Below are positions 57,185 to 64,000 of a stretch of 64,000 nucleotides of DNA, piece after piece. Origin of the DNA: Excoecaria cochinchinensis (lineage: Eukaryota; Streptophyta; Magnoliopsida; Malpighiales; Euphorbiaceae). Positions within the stretch are counted from its first letter, which is position 1, and every line of letters starts with the position of its first letter. The notes beneath the pieces are model-generated. The model had not been told where the DNA came from and did not search any database. It saw only the letters and a program-made list of their open reading frames with translations. The translations under genes were made by a program, and so were the position numbers. The stretch spans positions 32,069,001-32,133,000 of the forward strand of contig CANTUQ010000004.1 in the NCBI GenBank assembly GCA_947683425.1, written 5' to 3'.

Positions 57185-59527
57185 TAATAGAAAAAGGGAG
57201 GTAAAGCACCTTAAATAGAAATTCTAACTTTCCTAGGCCCATAGCATCAGCCACATTAGTTGAGCTAAGCCAGAAGGAACCTCATCAAACACTTGAACAC
57301 CGACCGAAAGATTCACCGCTAGATTCGCCAACCAGTCTGTAACTGCATTCCCTTCGCAATGAATGTGTTGCAATTTCACACACCAATCTTACTTAAGCAT
57401 CCTATTAATAGCCATGAAAATAGAGGAATAAACAACATAAGTCAACATATCCTTCAATAGAACAACAACAACAACAACAAAATTGTCAACTTCTAGGATA
57501 ACTCAACGCTTGCCAAAATCCTAAGCCAAGCTCAGCCTATCAAACACCCCCCACAACTCTGCATTAAATATACCACAAATCCCTATATTCTTAGCATAAC
57601 CCTTAAAGAACATTCCATCTTCATTTCGCAACACACCAGAAGAAAAAGCAACACTGTTAAAAGAATTTTTAATGTCACCATCAGATTTTATCTTGATCAA
57701 GACATAGGCGGAGGCAACCACTTTACCAGGATGGTTTCATAATGATTGATAGCCTTATTAACATCTACCCCAACCTCAAGAGCAATCAAAATCTCTCTAC
57801 AAAAGATGACACTTCTGCTCATAATATCAAAGCAACTACTATTGTTAATGGAAAAAAGTTTCTCATTCCTCAATTCCATATGTTCCACCCAATAATCCCA
57901 AATAGCAATCTCCAAGGGATCCCGTCCATTAATAAACTATAATAAAAAGCCAAATTACGCAATAACTAATCTTAGAGGATAGCACTTCAAAAATAATGGC
58001 AAACCTTTAGAAGAGCCACTTTCACCTAAATAACTACAGCCACAAAACAATCTTTCAAGGCTTAACAAATGCCTTCACAAACTATTCCATATAGATCACA
58101 TCGATCGATCACAATCAAGTGTCTTATTTTCCTCTCAGCATTCGTTAAGAGCTTATTGCTAAGGGTAAGACAAAGGAACACCCAAACCCTTTTAGGCTCG
58201 GGAAATTGTCAAGCTAGCTTATAGACTCTATTTTCATCTTATAGTTGCCCATTTCAAGGTTACTATAAATAGACTTCACAGAGAAATTTTCTTTTGCATT
58301 CCATCTCCAGACTAAATATCCTCCGCATCCCTCGGATGAGTTATCAACCGAAATATCATAAAAAACCTAGCCATTTAACATCTGATTTAATAAAGCCTGA
58401 TTCTATTGACTATCATTACCTAATATATCCTTCACTTTAGTCAAAGCATCAAGATTCCAGATAATGTTCCCGATATAAGTAGATTGAGGCTTCAGACTAG
58501 AGAAATACCTATCAAACTAGAAATTAGCTCTATCATTGTTACCCACCAACCAAAAAAGGCCAAGGAGGATCGAGTTCTAATACTGATTCACTCCTTTCCA
58601 AAGATTGGAATAGTGAAACTTTTTGACAATACTCAAACTCTCATCCTTCATCTTATACTTATCTCTAATAACTTTACACCATAATAATGTAAGGGTTAAC
58701 CAACAAACTAAAGCCAATTTTCATTAAGAAAAGCCATATTGACACTATGCATTTTTTGCAGTCCTATGCCTTTTGTAAAAGTAGGCTGGCAGACCTCTTC
58801 CCATTTAACCAGGCTTAATTTATTAGCATTGGGAGAAAATACCCAAATAAATTGGCGAATAATCAGCTCAATTTCTCACAAACTTCCTTCTAGAGAAAAA
58901 TAGTTTGCATAATGCAGCATAGAATCGCCAAAAGCACAGACTTAGTAAGAGTGATTCATCCCATAAGAAATAAAAGCTTGGCATTCCAACTTGATAATCT
59001 GCATTGCACTTTATCAACAAGGGGCTGAAATGACTTCTTAGTCAGTCTGTTATGATGGAACTCAATCCCAAAATACTTATCGAGATTATCGATACGAGAG
59101 AAACCCAAAAACAAACTCAGAATATTGGCATGATAATCATCAATATTCTCAAAGAAAAAACGTAGGATTTGGTAGCACTAATACGTTGTACAGAACTCCT
59201 ACAGAAGTCACCTAACACCAAATAGGCCTCATAAAGCATAATTGGATCATCAGTAAAGACGAGTTGTGAAAAAATGACCATTCTTTGAAAGAAATATAGG
59301 CTTCTAATGACCTAAAGAGATTTATATAGTAATAGCCTGGCTAAGCCGCTCTATACATAGAATAAAGACATAAGGGGAAATAAGGTCTCCCTGAGGAGCC
59401 CCTCTTGATGGCTTAAAAGCATCAATGACATTCCTATTCTATAAAACTTCATGGAAGTGTTATAAATGCAATTTAACATAGCTCTACTAAATTTCCTATG
59501 AAGTTTCCTCGGTAAACTGCCAGTCCA
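57185..59527 (-). pseudogene. L1-type LINE ORF2 fragment: RT, zf-RVT region, RNase H
   Basis: Minus-strand. It begins inside RT: FKPSRGAPQGDLISPYVFIL, then FGFSRIDN-like LFLGFSRIDNLDKYFGIEF, LVDKVQCRLSSWNAKLLFL, ITLTKSVLLAILCCIMQTIF and VSIWLFLMKIGFSLLV. The C-terminal RNase H keeps recognisable acidic positions: SDGDIKNS, FNAELWGVF, VILEVDNF and NAVTDWLANLA. Many stops and shifts. Endonuclease and the first part of RT are absent: a 5' truncation, usual for LINEs. A (CAA)n run (about 57459-57480) interrupts RNase H. No poly(A) or TSD is recognisable. Confidence 0.85.
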
Positions 59528-60172
59528 GCTTATGGGATCACTCATCCCGATTTTTTCAAGTATGCCAAAAATGACTCTTCGATTTTCTAAAGTAAACATG
59601 TAGGAACCCATGTTCCTACCTTAAATAATATCTCGATTTATGAATGTTTATTTATTTATTTGTGTTTATTATTTACTTGATTTTATTTTGGGGGATTGTA
59701 TTTTTTTGTCCCAAATCTTAAGTACCTTTTTTTATTTTGGGGGATTGTATTTTGTCCCATTTTTTTAGCATGCGTTACTATTTTACCGCTTTCTTTACTA
59801 TTTTCTTTCGTGCTTGTTTTGCGCTTTATTTGTTTTTATGCATGACCGCGTGAGGAGAGAGATAGAAATTTAAAATTAAAAAACCCATTTATAATTAACC
59901 AATGTATTAATAAGAGTAAAGTTCTGAATCTTCCTCTGGTTTAAGACCCCCGAGGTTAGACGAACTTTTATAATTTCTTGCAAATTGGGTGGCGACTCCA
60001 AAATACCTCAAAGGTGCCTAAAGGTTTCGTGGGATTAGATGATCCTTTTCAGTGTTCTATTGGAAGGAGGTGTCTAAGATATCTCATGATTGCCCGAGAT
60101 TAAAAGACGCAAACCCTCTCGGGTCCTAAAAACAGGCATCCCGAGAATCGATCGGGTTTCACGCACGTCACA
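59528..60172 (+). repeat. 5' LTR of I, 3' portion
   Basis: Begins at the LINE junction and matches solo LTR S from about 51030 on (GTTCCTA..AATGT..TGATTT..ATG, TTATTTTGGGGGATTGT, CGCGTGAGGAGAGAGATAGA). Contains a duplicated ~60-base TTTATTTTGGGGGATTGTAT segment (59685-59760) and internal TGGCGACTCC (59990-59999). Ends CACGCACGTCACA. Confidence 0.82.
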
Positions 60173-60173
60173 G

Positions 60174-60191
60174 TGGCGACTCCACTGGGGA
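60174..60191 (+). other. PBS of I
   Basis: TGGCGACTCCACTGGGGA, one base after the LTR end; the consensus of the group. Confidence 0.88.
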
Positions 60192-60958
60192 CCTTAAAAC
60201 TTTGCTCCAAAACTGTTTTGGTTAATTATATAATTGGATTTTTTATAAATTAAAATTCTATCTCTTTTCAAAAAAAAAATCATTGCATCTATGCTAGAGC
60301 CTTAGATTATGCTAGTTTGGTCCATTTCTTAACCCCGGTGTATTCCCGAAGCACGACCCTACGTTCACTCAATGTGGAAAAGTGTTAAGGATAATCACCA
60401 GCCCAAGCCTCGTACCTTATGGTATATCAAATGGAGACCCAATCGGTCGTTATACTCGTGATGAGCTAAACCCATTGGCAGGGACCATGCTTAGGTAGCC
60501 CTAATTATCACCACCTTTGACCAAAGCTCATGTAATGGCAATAGATACTTCCACTAGGTGAAATGTACCATAATACCGTGCTTGCTATTTAGGCCGTCAT
60601 AAATTGAACAAAATTAGTTAAATTAAATGGTCTTTCATCAAAAGCTTTCATACCCCGGTAGGCCCATCTTGATTTAATTGAGGTGTTTAAATACATAATG
60701 GCCAAAAACCCATATGTATGTACATTAAGCAAGAGATGTTATGTTGCCGGATTTTCACCATGCACCATACGCGTCCAATGGGTTTCCTGTTAACCCTTAG
60801 ATAAAGCCCACCTAGGAAAGAGACTATACTAACTCATGTGTGGGAGAGATAAGGTTGGAAGGATCTATCTGCTTGCATGTGTTTGTCTATGCTGCATCAG
60901 CACGACCATGCATTACATTTCAATCATGCATTATCCTAACAAAGGTGTGTTCTGCAGC
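60192..60958 (+). other. Conserved leader of I
   Basis: Same landmarks as B and F (TAGAGCCTTAGATTATGC, AAGTGTTAAGGATAATCACC, CCACCTAGGAAAGAGACTAT) and the same TGTGTTCTGCAG/CC border before gag. Confidence 0.75.
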
Positions 60959-62793
60959 CATCATAGATTCGTCCAGGTGGTTTAGAGGTCCTGATGGTCG
61001 GCTAAGGAGGATTCCGCTCTTTGGATTACCAGAGCTAGTGTCAAATCAGAGTTCGAATTATCTTTCAGTGGGTAGTGAGCTATTGTCTTTCGAATCATCA
61101 ATAGAGACAAGCATGTCTAATCCATCAAGTGGTTCTGATGCAACTAGGGCAATGATTGCCGAAGAAGTGGGGAGAAGGATGGAAGAGTTTGAGGCCAGAA
61201 TGATGACAATAATGGGCAACCTTGCCACTACCCTAGCCCCACTTGCGGGGCAACAGGTTGCTACTCCAATTAGGGGGCAAGATGAACAAGGGGCTGTAAG
61301 GGAGGATCCCCCAATGGTAGTTGATCCACTTGTGGTTGCGCCAAGAGCGCCAGCACCTATTGAGTGCAGAGAAGGCCCTAAATCTGAGATTGACTTATGG
61401 GAGGAGCAAGAGGAACAAATAGTAGCAAAGGGAAAGTCGCCCAAACTAGAGGATGTAATGTGGAGAAAAATAGAGGAAAAGTTTGAGGCCATGACGAGGA
61501 TGTTGATGGTAAGAAGAGGAATGAACCTTGAGGATCGGGAGCTGGATAGTGATGATCTGATCCCTCATAACTTCAAGATGCCCGATATTCCCAAGTTTGA
61601 TGGCACTTCTGACCCGCTGCGCATATCAAGCAGTATTCACTAGTCATGAAGGGGATAACTCTGACTAGAAAGCAAAAGATAGAGTACTTTTGCCTGAGTC
61701 TCACGGGGGCGAAGGTCTAAAGAAGATTGGGACTTGTTGACCGAAGAGTTCCTAAGGCAATATAATTATAGTACCAGGATGGAGGTCACGTTGAAGGATT
61801 TAGAGCTATTACAGCAGAAGGCTGGGAGTCTTTTAATGTGTACCTCACTCGGTGGAGGAACCGAGTTATGGAGATGAAGCGCAAACCTGATACTTCTGAT
61901 TAGATCCAATTGTTCATTCGGAATGCCAGGCCCTACCTGAGAGATGGGCTAAAAATGAAGGGGCTGAAAGATTGGGAGTCCTTGAAGGACATTGCTATAG
62001 AGGCAGAAGGTGAATATATGGCTAGGAGGGCAAGTAGTGAGGCTTATGCCAAGAAGGGCTACACTAATCAAGGGGTAACCAAGTCAGCAAGCTCTAGTAG
62101 TGGTAATAGAGTGGGAAGACAGCTGAGGTGTCGACAATAGGTGTGACTCAGAGATACTTCTCAAATCTGGGTTGACCTTTGTCATGGGTGTTGAAGAGAC
62201 TGGTAAAGGAGGAGAAGCTACAACCCCTACCACACAAGCCAGCCAGAAACCAAGGACACCCGGGGTATAAAGAGAATGAATATTGTGCCTTTCACCAACA
62301 TACTGGGCATCTGACAGATAATTGCCTAAGGCTAAGGCACCAGATTCAGGATCTGATCGATAGTAAGCAGATCACTGATCCTGAACGGAGAGAGAGCAAG
62401 AAGAAGTCCAACTACAATGTTGTGCCACCACCTGTCTTTATGATTGGGTCAAGTCTACCCGAGTGGCATGTCTTATAAGACTTTTATGGGAATGAATACG
62501 TCATTATCACTCGCCCTGAGGTAAGCAAAGAAGGGATGCTCGTGGTGGCGATAGATTATTGGTCCACTAGTGAGAGTGGAGAAGAAGACGAAGATGAAGA
62601 GGAAGGAGAAAAGTCTGTGGATCTGTGGGAGTCAGATGGAGAAGGGAAGGAAGTAGGGGCTGTGATAAAAAGCGGAAGAGTGGTCCCAGAGGCGGACAAA
62701 TCACAGGACCCAGTGCAAGCACCTGCGAAAAAGGAGCCGGAAGAGAATTCCATAGTAAAGCAATTGAAAAAGAATCTATTTGGAATCTTTTAA
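60959..62793 (+). pseudogene. gag of element I, lightly broken
   Basis: Blocks: FVQVV-frame alternative to SSRWFRGPDGRLRRIPLFG, MSNPSSGSDATRAMIAEEVG, proline-rich linker, EDVMWRKIEEKFEAMTRML, IPKFDGTSDP, then shift to AAHIKQYSLVMKG and KIEYFCLSLTG. A deletion of about 30-40 bases removes the GPAVDWYHGLDRR region. Then SKEDWDLLTEEFLRQYNYST, MEVTLKDLELLQQK, shift, LTRWRNRVMEMKRKPDTSD, DGLKMKGLKDWESLKDIAIE, shift, PLSWVLKRLVKEEKLQPLP and knuckle EYCAFHQHTGHLTDNC (CX2HX4HX4C). An acidic spacer (GEEDEDEEEGEKSVDLWES) precedes protease. Four frame changes and two nonsense codons are visible. Confidence 0.87.
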
Positions 62794-63344
62794 GACAGTC
62801 CCCATCCCACAGACAGAAGTTGGTTGAGGTTTTAAGTGAATCTACCGTGGCCACCACAATTTCTCCATCCGAGTTGCTAGATCTTGTCAAAGGGGGATCA
62901 GGAGAGAGATTGGTGTATTCTAATGTTGACCTACCAGTTGAGGGCCATAATCACAATCGGTCGTTGTACATCAAGGCACAAATTAATAGCAAGCACACCA
63001 CTTGTATTATGGTTGATGATGGATAATCCATAAATGTCTGCCCTTTGGTGGCACTTCAGGCTTTTGGGCTAGATGAAAGTATGCTGAACAAGTCTGATTT
63101 AACCATCACGGCCTATGATAATTCTCGAAGACAAGCATTGGGAAAATTTAGAGCACTGGTCAAGACTGGGCCCATTGAAACGGAGGCAAAATTTGTGGTT
63201 TTATCTATCCCAGCAAATTTCTCAGCTCTACTTGGAAGGCCATGGTTCCATAAATTGGGAGGAGTGCCGTCTACCATACACCAAATGATCAAGATACCAC
63301 ATGAAGGAGAGGTGATAACTATTAAAACAGTGAGAGAAAACTAA
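62794..63344 (+). pseudogene. Retropepsin (aspartic protease) of element I
   Basis: The frame from 62625 carries SIWNLLRQSPSHRQKLVEVL and LPVEGHNHNRSLYIKAQINS before the active-site loop IMVDDG..SINVCPLVALQAF, in the place of the D[ST]G[AS] motif; DNGSS/DDGSS forms are usual in this lineage. ANFSALLGRPWFHKLGG is the second conserved block, with VPSTIHQMIKIPHEG after it. A TAA replaces one codon directly after DDG (63024-63026), and another stop occurs at 63342. The protease would cleave gag-pol. Otherwise the frame is well kept. Confidence 0.85.
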
Positions 63345-64000
63345 GTGTTTGCCTTGGGGATTTCTAACCAGCCATTTAGTGGTTTGCACATATCGGTGAT
63401 TGGAGAAGAGCAGGGTTCAGTAAATAGCCCTCAGGTTGTGAATATGATGAAGAAGATTCACTTTCTCCCAAGAGCTGGTTTGGGTAAAAACTCACAAGGG
63501 TTGCAGTCTGCTATCACTACACAAGACCAGAAAGGTTGGAAGGGTTTAGGGTATAAAGGAGAGCATGGCAAGAAGAAAATGTCAGAGAAGATCCCCCACA
63601 TTTCGAAGAGTTTTGTTCCCACGTCCTCGGTCTGTACTTACACTGGAGATGAGGAGCCTCAGTAGGTGGATGGAAAGATCATTCCAGGTTTTGAAATCTT
63701 TAATGATGTCTTCGACTGGGAGGTTGGAGTTATCAAATCTGTAGAGGACTTCTGGGATGAAGAGATTATGACTCAGTGTAGTGTCTGGGACAGGGATGGG
63801 CCCGAGGAGATTGTCACTGACAAGCTTTTAGCCGCCAGGTTGAAGGGAAAAGAGAAGATGGCAGAGTCAGATTTGAAGATTGAAGATCTAAAGATTTCAT
63901 CGGAGGTAGTTGAAAAGCCTCTACGAAGCCAAGAAGTTAAGAAACAGTCGGCTGCAACATCGGCGTCAACAGAGAATGAAGACAACAGTTATTTAGATAA
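63345..64000 (+). pseudogene. G-patch-like segment and pol spacer of element I, partial at edge
   Basis: Same frame as protease. MMKKIHFLPRAGLGKNSQG and KGWKGLGYKGEHGKKK show the GLGKN..G and GLGYK pattern of G-patch-like motifs that follow protease in some Tat/Ogre elements. A stop at 63663 is followed by GFEIFNDVFDWEVGVIKSVE and an acidic, lysine-rich spacer (KLLAARLKGKEKMAESDLKI) up to the window end. RT is expected to the right. Confidence 0.7.

Larger units (their letters stand above)
59528..64000 (+). mobile_element. Tat/Ogre-like element I, 5' part
   Basis: Truncated 5' LTR, PBS, leader, gag, retropepsin and G-patch-like segment in order, running off the right edge. It is the only element here with a recognisable protease, so it is the best-preserved reference for the group. 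Confidence 0.85.

Noticed and set aside
59351..59611. 86-codon minus ORF as one protein
   Set aside because: Its first part is antisense LTR sequence of element I; only the part left of about 59527 belongs to the LINE.
1..64000. CRISPR, tRNA or rRNA genes, host single-copy genes
   Set aside because: Tandem arrays lack repeat-spacer structure, no cloverleaf or rRNA block was recognised, and every convincing protein match is to a retroelement. I cannot exclude a tRNA missed by eye.

Overview
The window looks like a gene-free, repeat-packed block of a flowering-plant nuclear genome, probably a large-genome eudicot; the species cannot be told from sequence. Almost everything is decayed Ty3/gypsy LTR retrotransposon sequence of two lineages. 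One is a chromovirus of Tekay/Del type, with a pol tail carrying a chromodomain and LTRs ending GGTGTTACA. The other is a Tat/Ogre-like group, with LTRs starting TGTAGACAC and ending GCGTCACA, a tRNA-Arg-type PBS TGGCGACTCC..CTGGGGA, a CX2HX4HX4C gag knuckle, and tandem repeats before the 3' LTR. One 5'-truncated LINE is also present. I found no intact host gene, tRNA, rRNA or CRISPR.

Layout. 1-15086 (+): end of a Tekay-type pol and its 3' LTR, split by Tat/Ogre element B (3185-14368, TSD ACATG/ACATA). 15087-~25084 (-): element E, with a truncated 3' LTR, 72-bp repeats, a sense extra ORF, an antisense plant-mobile-domain-like extra ORF, gag, PBS and 5' LTR end. ~25085-29105 (+): Tekay LTR fragment holding solo LTR D (25285-27322, TSD ATAAG). 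29106-30973 (+): 3' end of element H. 30974-~56189 (-): element G, whose LTRs lie about 22 kb apart because F (33812-43527, +), Tekay fragments and a Tekay solo LTR (44051-53390) lie inside it. That solo LTR itself holds solo LTRs A (46202-48986, -, TSD GTCAC) and S (49345-51699, +, TSD ACAGG/ATAGG). F's gag holds a small solo LTR C (37759-38584, TSD CTGAT). ~57185-59527 (-): LINE fragment. 59528-64000 (+): element I, with 5' LTR end, PBS, leader, gag, retropepsin and G-patch-like segment, running off the window.

The Tat/Ogre-like copies share a plan: LTR, PBS, conserved ~0.75-kb leader, gag, little or no pol, optional extra ORFs, tandem repeats, PPT, LTR. Gag is present in five copies. RT and integrase remain only as fragments in B, so several may be gag-bearing non-autonomous derivatives.

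The most interesting signals are in the LTRs. They are (i) a GC-rich GACGGGC/CGTCGG dyad shared by both lineages and placed around the TATA box; (ii) a repeated U5 stem-loop whose arms covary; (iii) a second tRNA-Arg-complementary 10-mer (TGGCGACTCC) inside every U5; (iv) a TG-to-TA change at all five PPT/3'-LTR junctions but at none of four outer or solo ends; (v) a covarying hairpin in five Tekay LTRs; and (vi) two divergent extra ORFs in E with their own TATA boxes. All alignments were done by eye; boundaries marked approximate could move by tens of bases.
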